Positions 6,351-15,428 of a stretch of 64,000 nucleotides of DNA are shown one piece after another (position 1 is the stretch's first letter; every line of letters starts with the position of its first letter). The DNA is from Halobacteria archaeon AArc-dxtr1 (GTDB lineage: Archaea; Halobacteriota; Halobacteria; Halobacteriales; Natrialbaceae), in NCBI GenBank assembly GCA_025517425.1, contig JAOPJY010000001.1, forward strand, positions 1,102,217 to 1,166,216, in the 5' to 3' direction. The translations under genes were made by a program, and so were the position numbers. The notes under the pieces were generated by a model, which worked only from the letters and a program-made list of their open reading frames with translations, was not told the origin of the DNA and did no database searches.

Positions 6351-8164
6351 GCGAGCGCGCTGCACCGATCTCCTCGTCGAGCGACCCGGACGAACAGCCA
6401 ACAGACCACACAAGCGACGCGGAGGCCGAGACACCGTCGGACGAGGCCGCCGGCATTCCGGAGGACGACCGGACGCCAGTCACGACAGGCGCTGAAGCGG
6501 TCATCCGCGCACTCGAGAACGCGGGCGTCGAGTACGCCTTCGGCGTGCAGGGCGGGGCGATCATGCCCGTCTACGACGCGATCTACGACTCCGAGATCTA
6601 CCACGTGACGATGGCCCACGAGCAGGGGGCCTCGCACGCAGCAGACGCCTACGGAATCGTCGCCGGCGAGCCCGGCATCTGCCTGGCGACTTCGGGCCCG
6701 GGTGCGACCAATCTCGTTACCGGCATCGCGGACGCCGACATGGACTCGGACCCGATGCTGGCGCTGACGGGCCAGGTCCCGACGGAGATGGTGGGCAACG
6801 ACGCCTTCCAGGAGACCGATACGACGGGCGTCACGATGCCGGTCACGAAGAACAATACGTTCGCTGCCGACCCGGACCGCGTCGGCACGGACGTCAGCGA
6901 GGCGTTCGCGCTCGCCCGCGACGGGCGGCCCGGACCGACGCTCGTCGACCTGCCGAAGGACGTTACCCTCTCGGAAACCGACAGCGAACCCGGCGAGCCG
7001 AAAGTCCCCGAGACCGTCGAGGTCCAAGAACGGGCCGATCCGGAGATCGTCGCGGCCGCGGCCGACCGCATCGAGAACTCCCAGAAACCCGCCATGCTGC
7101 TCGGCGGCGGCGTGATCAAAGCCGAAGCCAGCGACGCGTGGCGCGAGTTCGCGATCGAACACGAGATTCCGGTCATCACGACGATGCCCGGGCTGGGCTC
7201 GTTCCCCGAAGACCACGAGCTCTCGATGGAGATGGCCGGCATGCACGGCACCGGCTACGCCAACATGGCCGTCAGCCACTGTGACACGCTGATCGCGGTC
7301 GGAACGCGCTTCGACGACCGCCTGACCGGCGGCATCGAGACGTTCGCGCCCGACGCGGAGGTCATCCACGTCGACATCGATCCGGCAGAAATTTCGAAGA
7401 ACATTCACGCCGATTACCCGCTGATCGGCGACGCCGGCGAGGTCGCAGCCCAGCTTTCCGACGCGGTCACGGAGTCCCCGACGGCCACGAAGTGGCGCGC
7501 CCAGTGCCAGCAGTGGAAATCGGACTACTCGATGGCCTACGAGACGCCCGACGACGAGCCCCTGAAACCGGAGTTCGTCGTCGAGGCCTTGGACGAGGCG
7601 ACGAGCGATCGCGCGATCGTCACCACAGGCGTCGGCCAACACCAGATGTGGGCCTGCCAGTACTGGACCTACACCGAACCTCGGACGTGGGTTTCGAGCC
7701 ACGGGCTGGGGACGATGGGGTATGGCTACCCGGCCGCCGTCGGCGCCCGGCTAGCCGCCGACGACGACCAGGAAGTGATCTGCATCGAGGGCGACGGCTC
7801 GTTCCTGATGACACTCCAGGAACTGGCGGTCGCTGTCCGAGAGAACCTGGATATCACCTGCGTCGTCCTCAACAATCAGTACGTCGGGATGGTTCGCCAG
7901 TGGCAGGACGCCTTCTTCGAGGGGCGACACTCCGCCTCGGAGTACAACTGGTGTCCCGAGTTCGACAAGCTGGCCGAGGCGTTCGGCGCCAAGGGCTTCC
8001 GGATCGACGACTACGACGAGGTCGCCGACACGATCCAGGAGGCACTCGCCTACGACGGGCCGTCGGTGATCGACGCCCACATCGATCCGCAGGCGAACGT
8101 CTACCCGATGGTGCCAAGCGGCGGCGACAACAACCAGTTCGCCCTCTCGGAGGATCAACTATGA
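6347..8164 (+). CDS. ilvB: Acetolactate synthase large subunit
   Basis: TPP-dependent condensation of pyruvate with pyruvate or 2-oxobutyrate, the common step of valine/leucine and isoleucine synthesis. After an acidic, probably disordered 45-residue N-terminus come the pyrimidine-binding domain with the catalytic Glu in AHEQGASHAADAY (about residue 91), the central FAD-type domain, and the pyrophosphate domain with GDGSF (about 481) followed by NNQYVGMV, the TPP motif. At 605 residues it is slightly longer than usual because of the N-terminal extension. The start is supported by GGAGG at 6336. It heads ilvB-ilvN-ilvC-leuC-leuD and is probably controlled by the upstream leader region. Confidence 0.96.
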   Translation: MSERAAPISSSSDPDEQPTDHTSDAEAETPSDEAAGIPEDDRTPVTTGAEAVIRALENAGVEYAFGVQGGAIMPVYDAIYDSEIYHVTMAHEQGASHAADAYGIVAGEPGICLATSGPGATNLVTGIADADMDSDPMLALTGQVPTEMVGNDAFQETDTTGVTMPVTKNNTFAADPDRVGTDVSEAFALARDGRPGPTLVDLPKDVTLSETDSEPGEPKVPETVEVQERADPEIVAAAADRIENSQKPAMLLGGGVIKAEASDAWREFAIEHEIPVITTMPGLGSFPEDHELSMEMAGMHGTGYANMAVSHCDTLIAVGTRFDDRLTGGIETFAPDAEVIHVDIDPAEISKNIHADYPLIGDAGEVAAQLSDAVTESPTATKWRAQCQQWKSDYSMAYETPDDEPLKPEFVVEALDEATSDRAIVTTGVGQHQMWACQYWTYTEPRTWVSSHGLGTMGYGYPAAVGARLAADDDQEVICIEGDGSFLMTLQELAVAVRENLDITCVVLNNQYVGMVRQWQDAFFEGRHSASEYNWCPEFDKLAEAFGAKGFRIDDYDEVADTIQEALAYDGPSVIDAHIDPQANVYPMVPSGGDNNQFALSEDQL

Positions 8165-8220
8165 CTGTTGGACAAACGCCATCCACCCGCACACGAACCA
8201 CACGGAGGTGGTTCGCATGA
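8161..8220 (+). CDS. 19-aa bridging mini-ORF between ilvB and ilvN
   Basis: An ORF of 19 codons, [19 protein letters not shown], that starts in the ATGA overlapping the ilvB stop (8161-8164) and ends in the ATGA overlapping the ilvN start (8217-8220). It exactly fills the ilvB-ilvN gap, keeping ribosomes translating across it. The product is basic and Thr/Arg-rich, unlike haloarchaeal proteins. The same design occurs between pstS and pstC. A coupling role is inferred. Confidence 0.35.
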   Translation: MTVGQTPSTRTRTTRRWFA

Positions 8221-8882
8221 CAGGAGGATTAGACGGACCAGCACCCGAAGAGCGTCCGGTTCCCCAGGGTCGACGAACACCGCAGGGTGTCCGAATCGAT
8301 CCCGAGGTCGAGGCCCAGTACGAGTCTCGGCGCACGGTCATCTCGGTGCTCGTCGAGCACGAGCCCGGGGTGTTAGCGGAGGTCTCCGGCCTCTTCTCTC
8401 GACGCCAGTTCAACATCGAGAGCCTCACCGTCGGTCCCACGGAAGACGAGAGTCGCGCGCGAATCACGCTCGTCGTCGAGGAGACCGACCCCGGAATCGA
8501 CCAGATCAAGCGCCAGCTCCGGAAGCTGGTGCCGGTCGAGACCGTCCGCGAACTGGAGTCAGACGCGATGCGACGGGAGCTCGCGCTGATCAAGGTCAAC
8601 GCGACGCGGCCAGACCGGGTTGCCGCGATCGCAGACATGTACGGCGGCAAGAGCGTCGACGCGAGCCCGGAGACGGCGACGATCGAGCTCACCGGCTCGC
8701 GCCAGAAGATCGATGCGGCGATCGAATCGTTCGGGCAGTTCGGCATCCGCGAAATTTCGCGGACGGGCGTCACCGCGTTGGCCCGTGGCACGTCGGACAC
8801 CGCTCGCGAGACCACGCCGGAAGAATCGACACAGACACAAGAGACCAACGCGGCGATGCAAACACACGCAGACGATGACTGA
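8217..8882 (+). CDS. ilvN: Acetolactate synthase small (regulatory) subunit
   Basis: Regulatory partner of IlvB, conferring feedback by valine. It has an N-terminal ACT domain (about residues 38-110) containing [20 protein letters not shown] and [13 protein letters not shown], and a C-terminal ALS_ss domain (about 115-190) with [19 protein letters not shown]. At 221 residues it has the usual length plus polar tails at both ends; the last 25 residues are Thr/Gln-rich. The ATG at 8217 is preceded by GGAGG at 8204-8208, preferred over the GTG at 8208. Its 3' end overlaps ilvC by 8 nt. Confidence 0.94.
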   Translation: MTGGLDGPAPEERPVPQGRRTPQGVRIDPEVEAQYESRRTVISVLVEHEPGVLAEVSGLFSRRQFNIESLTVGPTEDESRARITLVVEETDPGIDQIKRQLRKLVPVETVRELESDAMRRELALIKVNATRPDRVAAIADMYGGKSVDASPETATIELTGSRQKIDAAIESFGQFGIREISRTGVTALARGTSDTARETTPEESTQTQETNAAMQTHADDD

Positions 8883-9924
8883 AGACTTCACCACCGAGAT
8901 CTATTACGACAGCGACGTAGACGAATCGTATCTGGCAAACACCACGGTCGCGGTCTTAGGCTACGGCAGCCAGGGCCACGCCCACGCGCTGAACCTCCAC
9001 GAGAGCGGCGTCGACGTGATCGTCGGCCTGCGCGAGAGCTCCGCGTCCTGGGACGCCGCCGAGGAGGACGGGCTCACGGTCGCGACGCCGGCAGAGGCGT
9101 GTTCGGAAGCCGAGGTCATCTCCGTGCTCGTCCCCGACACCGTCCAGCCGGCGGTCTACGAGAACGCGATCGAGCCGAACCTAGAAGACGGCGACACGCT
9201 CCAGTTCGCCCACGGCTTTAACATCCACTACAACCAGATTCAGCCGCCCGAACACGTCGACGTGACGATGATCGCGCCGAAGTCGCCGGGCCACCTCGTC
9301 CGCCGTAACTACGAGAACGGCGAGGGGACCCCGGGACTGCTCGCGGTCTACCAGGACGCGACCGGCGACGCCGAAGGACGCGCGCTGGCGTACGGAAAGG
9401 GAATCGGTTGTACTCGCGCGGGCGTCGTCAAGACGACGTTCAAAGAGGAGACCGAAACCGACCTCTTCGGCGAGCAGGCTGTCCTCTGTGGCGGCATCGC
9501 CGAGCTGATCAAGGTCGGCTACGAGACGCTGGTCGACGCCGGCTACAGCCCGGAGATGGCCTACTTCGAGTGCATGAACGAGATGAAGCTCATCGTCGAC
9601 CTCATGTACGAAGGTGGACTCGGCGCGATGTGGGACTCGGTTTCTGACACCGCCGAGTACGGCGGGCTGACCCGTGGTGACGACATTATCGACGACCAGG
9701 TCCGAGCCAACATGGAAGAGACCCTCCGGCAGGTCCAGGAAGGCGAGTTCGCCACCGAGTGGATCGCCGAGAACCAGGCCAACCGGCCCGTCTACACGCA
9801 GCTGAACGAGGCCGAGAAGAACCACGAGATCGAGGACGTCGGCGAGCGTCTCCGCGCGCTGTTCGCCTGGGAGGGTGAGGAGACGGAGAGCGACGACGAG
9901 AAAACGCGCGTCCAGGCCGACTGA
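8875..9924 (+). CDS. ilvC: Ketol-acid reductoisomerase, class I
   Basis: Converts acetolactate and acetohydroxybutyrate to the dihydroxy acids with NADPH and Mg. The 349-residue length is typical of the short class I enzyme. The Rossmann motif [13 protein letters not shown] is near the N-terminus, [10 protein letters not shown] follows, and the C-terminal knotted domain shows [17 protein letters not shown] with the metal-binding acidic residues. The start overlaps ilvN (ATGACTGA), and leuC follows after 6 nt, so this is one operon. Confidence 0.96.
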   Translation: MTEDFTTEIYYDSDVDESYLANTTVAVLGYGSQGHAHALNLHESGVDVIVGLRESSASWDAAEEDGLTVATPAEACSEAEVISVLVPDTVQPAVYENAIEPNLEDGDTLQFAHGFNIHYNQIQPPEHVDVTMIAPKSPGHLVRRNYENGEGTPGLLAVYQDATGDAEGRALAYGKGIGCTRAGVVKTTFKEETETDLFGEQAVLCGGIAELIKVGYETLVDAGYSPEMAYFECMNEMKLIVDLMYEGGLGAMWDSVSDTAEYGGLTRGDDIIDDQVRANMEETLRQVQEGEFATEWIAENQANRPVYTQLNEAEKNHEIEDVGERLRALFAWEGEETESDDEKTRVQAD

Positions 9925-9930
9925 TAACCG

Positions 9931-11352
9931 ATGAGCGAGGGAACACTCTACGACAAGGTGTGGGATCGCCACACTGTGACGACGCTGCCGACCGGACAGG
10001 ACCAGCTGTTCGTCGGCCTCCACCTCATCCACGAGGTAACGAGTCCGCAGGCGTTCGGGATGCTGCGAGAACGCGACCTCGAAGTCGCCTACCCAGAACT
10101 CACCCACGCGACGGTCGACCACATCGTGCCGACGGCGGACCAGTCCCGACCGTACAAGGAAGACGCCGCCGAGCGGATGATGTCTGAACTCGAAGAGAAC
10201 GTCCGCGAGGCGGGGATCGAGTTCTCGGACCCCGACAGCGGCGACCAGGGGATCGTCCACGTCGTCGGCCCGGAGCAGGGACTCACCCAGCCCGGGAAGA
10301 CGATCGTCTGTGGCGACTCCCACACCTCCACGCACGGCGCATTCGGCGCGCTCGCGTTCGGAATCGGTACCAGCCAGATCCGAGACGTGCTCGCGACGGG
10401 CACCATCGCGATGGAGAAACAGAAGGTCCGTAAGATCCAGGTCGACGGCGAACTCGGCGAGGGCGTCGAGGCCAAAGACATCATCCTGGAGATCATCCGC
10501 CGACTCGGCACCGAGGGCGGCGTCGGATACGTCTACGAGTACGCCGGCTCCGCGATCGAGAACCTCGGGATGGAGGGCCGGATGTCGATCTGTAACATGT
10601 CGATCGAGGGTGGCGCCCGCGCGGGCTACGTCAACCCCGACGAGACCACCTACGAGTGGCTCGAAGAGACCGACTACTTCCAGGAGAACCCCGAGAAGTT
10701 CGACGAGCTCAAACCCTACTGGGAGTCGATTCGCTCCGACGCCGACGCCGAGTACGACGACGTCGTCACGATCGACGCCGACGAGCTCGAGCCCGTCGTT
10801 ACGTGGGGGACGACCCCCGGTCAGGGAGTCGGCATCACGGAGCCGATTCCGGCGCCCGAAGACCTGCCCGAGGACAAGCAGGAGACCGCCCGACGCGCCC
10901 AGGAGCACATGCGCGTCGAGCCCGGCGAGACGATGGACGGCTACGAGATCGACGTCGCCTTCCTCGGCTCCTGTACGAACGCCCGCCTGCCCGACCTACG
11001 CCGCGCGGCGAAGATCGTCGAGGGGCAGCAGGTCCACGAGGACGTCCGCGCGATGGTCGTCCCCGGCAGCCAGCGCGTCCAAGCCACTGCCGAGAAAGAG
11101 GGGCTCAAAGACACCTTCGAGGAGGCCGGCTTCGAGTGGCGAAACGCCGGCTGTTCGATGTGTCTGGGCATGAACGAAGACCAACTCGAGGGCGACGAGG
11201 CCTGTGCCTCCTCCTCGAACCGGAACTTCATCGGCCGCCAGGGATCGAAAGACGGGCGCACCGTCCTGATGAACCCACGGATGGTCGCCGCGGCGGCGAT
11301 CTCCGGAGAGGTCACTGACGTGCGCGACCTCAAGGAGGTGAGTCTGGTATGA
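9931..11352 (+). CDS. leuC: 3-isopropylmalate dehydratase large subunit
   Basis: Aconitase-family subunit that isomerises 2- to 3-isopropylmalate with LeuD. Three Fe-S cysteine positions are visible: [10 protein letters not shown] (about residue 348) and [11 protein letters not shown] (about 408 and 411). [20 protein letters not shown] is the family signature. At 473 residues it is the full-length LeuC type rather than the shorter archaeal HACN form. It follows ilvC by 6 nt and overlaps leuD by ATGA. Confidence 0.95.
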   Translation: MSEGTLYDKVWDRHTVTTLPTGQDQLFVGLHLIHEVTSPQAFGMLRERDLEVAYPELTHATVDHIVPTADQSRPYKEDAAERMMSELEENVREAGIEFSDPDSGDQGIVHVVGPEQGLTQPGKTIVCGDSHTSTHGAFGALAFGIGTSQIRDVLATGTIAMEKQKVRKIQVDGELGEGVEAKDIILEIIRRLGTEGGVGYVYEYAGSAIENLGMEGRMSICNMSIEGGARAGYVNPDETTYEWLEETDYFQENPEKFDELKPYWESIRSDADAEYDDVVTIDADELEPVVTWGTTPGQGVGITEPIPAPEDLPEDKQETARRAQEHMRVEPGETMDGYEIDVAFLGSCTNARLPDLRRAAKIVEGQQVHEDVRAMVVPGSQRVQATAEKEGLKDTFEEAGFEWRNAGCSMCLGMNEDQLEGDEACASSSNRNFIGRQGSKDGRTVLMNPRMVAAAAISGEVTDVRDLKEVSLV

Positions 11353-12032
11353 GCCGCGAGGATGAGCGAAGCGAATCCTCGGAACGAGGGAGCGGTGGAA
11401 CCGCGACCGAGGAGATTCCGTCGGTCGAGTCCGTCTCCGGAACGGGCATCCCGATCCGGGGCAACGACATCGACACCGACCAGATCATCCCGGCCCGCTT
11501 CATGAAGGTCGTCACCTTCGACGGACTGGGCGAGTTCGCGTTCTTCGACGTCCGCTTTGACGACGAGGACAACCAGAAAGACCACCCCATGAACGAGGAT
11601 CGGTTTCAGGACTCCTCGGTGATGGTCGTCAACAGCAACTTCGGCTGTGGCTCCTCGCGCGAGCACGCTCCCCAGGCCCTGATGCGTTGGGGTATCGACG
11701 CGATCATCGGCGAGAGCTTCGCCGAGATTTTCGCGGGGAACTGTCTGGCGCTCGGTATCCCGACCGTGACGGCCGACAGCGAGACGATCCAGGAACTGCA
11801 GACGTGGGTCGAGGACAACCCCGACGCGGAACTCGACATCGACGTCGACGCCGAGACCGTCACGTATGGTGACGAGACGATCGACGTCACCGTCGACGAG
11901 GCCCAGCGCAAGGCCTTAGTCGAGGGTGTCTGGGACACGACCGCGCTGATGAAAGCCAACGCGGGCGAGGTCCAGAAGAAGGCAGCGGAGCTTCCCTACG
12001 TCGAGGACGCGACGGTTCCGGACGCAGAATAG
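11349..12032 (+). CDS. leuD: 3-isopropylmalate dehydratase small subunit
   Basis: Swivelling-domain partner of LeuC. It shows [16 protein letters not shown] (about residues 36-51) and [18 protein letters not shown] (about 94-111), the substrate-binding loop. At 227 residues it has an extra polar N-terminus of about 30 residues ([16 protein letters not shown]), common in haloarchaea. ATGA overlap with leuC implies coupling. No leuB follows, although leucine synthesis requires isopropylmalate dehydrogenase; it must be elsewhere or supplied by another enzyme. Confidence 0.95.
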   Translation: MSREDERSESSERGSGGTATEEIPSVESVSGTGIPIRGNDIDTDQIIPARFMKVVTFDGLGEFAFFDVRFDDEDNQKDHPMNEDRFQDSSVMVVNSNFGCGSSREHAPQALMRWGIDAIIGESFAEIFAGNCLALGIPTVTADSETIQELQTWVEDNPDAELDIDVDAETVTYGDETIDVTVDEAQRKALVEGVWDTTALMKANAGEVQKKAAELPYVEDATVPDAE

Positions 12033-12115
12033 CGAGCCAACCGGGAATTTTGCGGCGATCAGTCCCGATTTGCGGGGGAACAGATATATTGTGGTTGCCG
12101 GCCGTAGCTACGTGT

Positions 12116-12325
12116 ATGCCGGAACACTGCCCCCACTGTGGCGAACTCGTCAACGCGGTCCGAAAGAACCCAGACGACGGACGCCCCTACGAAGTGTGGC
12201 AATGTGCGGACTGTGATGAGGAGTGGCGCCACCCCGAGGAGACAGTGTTGAACCGCGACCTGGACTTCAGCGCGAATAAGAACCAGGTGTCACGGCGGGA
12301 TGCAGACACCGACCAGACCTGGTAA
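12116..12325 (+). CDS. Small zinc-ribbon protein
   Basis: A 69-residue protein with two CxxC pairs, EHCPHCGELVNA and VWQCADCDEEW, spaced to form one zinc ribbon in the first 40 residues; the rest is polar. The ATG at 12116 lies about 30 nt after a TATA-like CAGATATATT (12081-12090), so it is probably leaderless and separate from leuD. Such proteins may bind nucleic acid or other proteins. No specific function can be assigned. Confidence 0.75.
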   Translation: MPEHCPHCGELVNAVRKNPDDGRPYEVWQCADCDEEWRHPEETVLNRDLDFSANKNQVSRRDADTDQTW

Positions 12326-12436
12326 GCGCGTCGAATGCGATCACGACGTCGGCCGACTCCGGCGCCAGAACGGAAAGAGCAGGGCCGAAGCCCCGAGTAA
12401 GACAAGGTTTTTAACGATTTGAACCAAGCAGCAGGT

Positions 12437-13627
12437 ATGAGAACCGGAGTGTGGCTGGTGGGGGCACGAGGCAACGTCGCGACCGTCTCGATGGTGGGCG
12501 CGCGAGCGATCGCTCGCGGCGTTACCGATACGACCGGAATGGTTACCGCCCGGGAGCCGATGGCGTCGCTCGACCTGCCGGCAGTCGACGACCTCGTCTT
12601 CGGCGGCCACGACATTAGAACGCAGAGCATCGAACAGACCGCAGAGGAGGCGAACGAGGGCGGCGGGGTCCCGAACCGGGCGACGCTCGAGGCGGTCCGC
12701 GAGGACCTCCGAGAGATCGACGAGCGCGTCAACATCGGGACGGCCCAGCGCTGCGGGCAGGTCGTCGAGGAGATTTCGGATGAGACGACCGACGAAGAAA
12801 CCGTCGAGTCGATCGTGGCCCAGATCCGGGAGGACTACGCCGACTTCGCCGAGCAGGAAGACCTCGACCGCGTCATCGTCGTCAACGTCGCCTCGACGGA
12901 GCCGCCGATCGCCGACGCCGCAAAGTACGACACACTCGACGCCTTCGAGACGGCGATCGAGGAAGACGACCGGGAACTGCCCGCGAGCACGCTTTACGCC
13001 TACGCTGCGCTCGTCGACGGCCATCCGTTCATCAACTTCACGCCGAGTACCGGGACCGCGCTGGGCGGCCTGGAGGAACTCGCCGAGACGAACAACGTCC
13101 CCCACATGGGTCGAGACGGCAAGACCGGCGAGACGCTCGTGAAGTCGGCGCTCGCGCCGATGTTCGCCGGCCGAAACCTGCAGGTACTCTCCTGGGAGGG
13201 GCACAACATTCTCGGCAACCAGGACGGACTCGTCTTGGAAGACGACGCGAACAAGGCGGGCAAGATCGAGAGCAAGGGAAGCCTCTTAGAGGAGATACTG
13301 GGCTACGAGACCCACAACGCGGTGCGGATCGACTACACGCCCTCGCTTGGCGACTGGAAGACCGCCTGGGATCACATCCACTTCCAGGGATTTCTCGACA
13401 CCAAGATGAAGATGCAGTTTACCTGGGAGGGCTCCGACTCCGCGCTTGCCGCCCCCCTCGTCTTAGATCTGGTCCGTCTCGTGGCGTTCGCCGACGAGCA
13501 CGGCGAGGGCGGGAGTCAGCCACAGCTCGCTTCCTTCTTCAAATCACCTCAGGGAGTCGACGACCACGACCTCTCCCGCCAGTTCCAGCGGTTGTACGAT
13601 TACGCCGACCACCACCTCGATCGATAA
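12437..13627 (+). CDS. ino1: Inositol-3-phosphate synthase
   Basis: NAD-dependent cyclisation of glucose-6-phosphate to inositol phosphate, used in archaea for inositol lipids and solutes. The N-terminal MRTGVWLVGARGNVATVSMV is the NAD-binding Rossmann strand. The catalytic domain has NFTPSTGTALGGL, GRDGKTGETLVKSALAPMF and SWEGHNILGNQDG. It is 396 residues, the shorter archaeal type. The ATG at 12437 follows a TTTTTAAC box about 28 nt upstream. It is monocistronic, followed by a long non-coding gap. Confidence 0.92.
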   Translation: MRTGVWLVGARGNVATVSMVGARAIARGVTDTTGMVTAREPMASLDLPAVDDLVFGGHDIRTQSIEQTAEEANEGGGVPNRATLEAVREDLREIDERVNIGTAQRCGQVVEEISDETTDEETVESIVAQIREDYADFAEQEDLDRVIVVNVASTEPPIADAAKYDTLDAFETAIEEDDRELPASTLYAYAALVDGHPFINFTPSTGTALGGLEELAETNNVPHMGRDGKTGETLVKSALAPMFAGRNLQVLSWEGHNILGNQDGLVLEDDANKAGKIESKGSLLEEILGYETHNAVRIDYTPSLGDWKTAWDHIHFQGFLDTKMKMQFTWEGSDSALAAPLVLDLVRLVAFADEHGEGGSQPQLASFFKSPQGVDDHDLSRQFQRLYDYADHHLDR

Positions 13628-14255
13628 TCGCCAGTTCGCGGGTACGATCGTCGAGACAGTCGGCAATGGACTGTGGTATCGCGATTTCAGGGTAGGAAAT
13701 CGAGTGAACAACCAGTGGCAACTACGACTCGAGACCGTCGACCGTGTACCACCCTACAGCCCACATAATTCCCGTTCGAGCGTGCTCGACGAACGATTCT
13801 TCCTTCCAGCTCTCGTGGGTGTGTCCGCTCGTGGGACAATGACGCGCGCGAGAGAGACACACACCTCGAGCGGTTCGAATTGTGGTCGAAACCGCCTGCA
13901 GAACGGCATCGATGGGGGCTCGATCGGTCAGCCAATGATTACTCGGCCAGAGAGTAGAGACGCAAACGGTGGGGAGACCGTGAGCGATACTCCCTCGGCG
14001 GAGCAAAGTTGTTCATCCGTGAGAAACCATGCCGTAATTGAGTGCAGGAGGTGCCAAATGGGGACGACAGATAGCATACCGAGTCAGAAGGCTGTCGTAT
14101 TTTCAGTAGAAAAGTGTGCCGATCTGCTCGAAACAGGCACAGCTAGAAAGACGATAATTTCGGGGTAACACGACGTAACTATCCGATTGAGCGTCTGCAG
14201 ATACCATTGGATATGAATAATTTTTTATGGTGGGAGTGGCATCTGGGTTAGTGTA
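13628..14255. other. 628-nt stretch with no convincing gene
   Basis: Open frames exist on both strands but their products are rich in Ser, Arg and Cys and lack the acidic bias of real genes here. A minus-strand frame ending at 13722 finishes with a more protein-like stretch (WKEESFVEHARTGIMWAVGW) that could be a decayed gene. The 3' end holds an AT-rich box at about 14216-14227 that fits the promoter of the BMP lipoprotein gene. No tRNA, repeat or strong hairpin was found by eye. Confidence 0.5.
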
Positions 14256-15374
14256 ATGTCCCGCAGGACAGACGCACGCAACGGTTCCGCAGATTCGAAC
14301 AGTACGACCACGTCGGTCGATCGACGTACCGTCCTCCGCACGGGGGCAGCAAGTGCAGCAGCCATCAGTGGGATGGCGCTGGCCGGCTGTATCGGTGGCG
14401 GCGGCGATGGCGACCAGGTCGCGATCATCTCGAGCCCAGCAGGCTTCGGTGACCAGGCGTTCAACGACAACGCTCGCAGCGGACTCGAAGAGGCAGCTGA
14501 CGACTTCGGTTTCGAACTCAACGACGTCGAGGCGACGGACGAGACGGAGTACGAGTCCCAGCAGGCAGACCTCGCCGAGACGGAAGACTATGACCTCATC
14601 GTGATGGTCGGCGAGCAGCACCTCGACCCCCTCGAGACCAACGCCGACGAGTACCCAGATCAGTACTGGATGCTGATCAACAACCACGTCGAGGGCGCCG
14701 ACAACGTCTCGGGATGGATCGAGATGAACAACGAGATGTCGTTCCTCGCCGGCGTCGCAGCGGCAACGCTCACCCACGAGGATATCTCGGAGAACGACAG
14801 CGAGACCGACCCTGACGAGAGCATCGTCGGCTTCGCTGGCGGTGAGGACATCCCGCTGATCAACGCGTTCGAGGAGTCCTACAAGGAAGGTGTCGAGTGG
14901 GTCGACAGCGACATCGAAGTGCTCGACGGCTACGGTGGCAGCTTCTCCGACCCTGACGGCGTCAACAACGTCGCAGAGTCACAGTTCGACGAGGGCGCAG
15001 ACATCGTCTGGCACGCCGCCGCCGCAGCCGGCGCCGGCGCGTTCAGCGCTGCCCAAGACAACGGCCGCTTCGCACTGGGCGTCGACGACGACCAGTCGGT
15101 CTCGAGCGAGGAGTACTCCGACGTCATCCTCGGCTCGGCGATCAAAGCACTCAACCAGGCAACCTACGACGTTGCCGAAGCCGTCTACGAGGACGACTGG
15201 GACTCGATGTCGGGCGAGCAGAATCTGAGTCTCGAGAACGAGGGTATCGACTTCATCACCGGCCAGGACTTCGAGGACGTCGATCTCGGAGATCTCGACG
15301 ACAACATTCAGCAGGCGAAAGACGAGTTCGCGGAAGGCGAAATCGAACTCAGCTGCGGACCGACCAGCTGCTAA
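14256..15374 (+). CDS. BMP-family lipoprotein, nucleoside ABC transporter substrate-binding protein
   Basis: Extracytoplasmic solute receptor of the Bmp/PnrA family, which binds purine and other nucleosides. The N-terminus has a Tat motif (VDRRTVLRTG, residues 22-30) and the lipobox ALAGC with Cys45. The mature part starts with VAIISSPAGFGDQAFNDNA, the typical first strand and ligand loop, and has the two-lobe periplasmic binding protein pattern (FAGGEDIPL, VWHAAAAAGAGAF, LGVDDDQS). At 372 residues it is normal length. It leads the importer cluster with the ATPase 54 nt downstream. Confidence 0.93.
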   Translation: MSRRTDARNGSADSNSTTTSVDRRTVLRTGAASAAAISGMALAGCIGGGGDGDQVAIISSPAGFGDQAFNDNARSGLEEAADDFGFELNDVEATDETEYESQQADLAETEDYDLIVMVGEQHLDPLETNADEYPDQYWMLINNHVEGADNVSGWIEMNNEMSFLAGVAAATLTHEDISENDSETDPDESIVGFAGGEDIPLINAFEESYKEGVEWVDSDIEVLDGYGGSFSDPDGVNNVAESQFDEGADIVWHAAAAAGAGAFSAAQDNGRFALGVDDDQSVSSEEYSDVILGSAIKALNQATYDVAEAVYEDDWDSMSGEQNLSLENEGIDFITGQDFEDVDLGDLDDNIQQAKDEFAEGEIELSCGPTSC

Positions 15375-15428
15375 CCGACTCCGTCCTCTTTCAGATCGTA
15401 TTTATGGGAGCATTTCAAAGGGAGCATC

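Noticed and set aside
9181-10908. 575-codon minus-strand frame across ilvC and leuC
   Set aside because: Long antisense frames are common in GC-rich genomes; both plus-strand genes are certain and the antisense product has no family motif.
13704-14168. Plus-strand ORF of 154 codons in the large gap
   Set aside because: Rich in Ser, Arg and Cys, not acidic, no motif and no promoter at its start.
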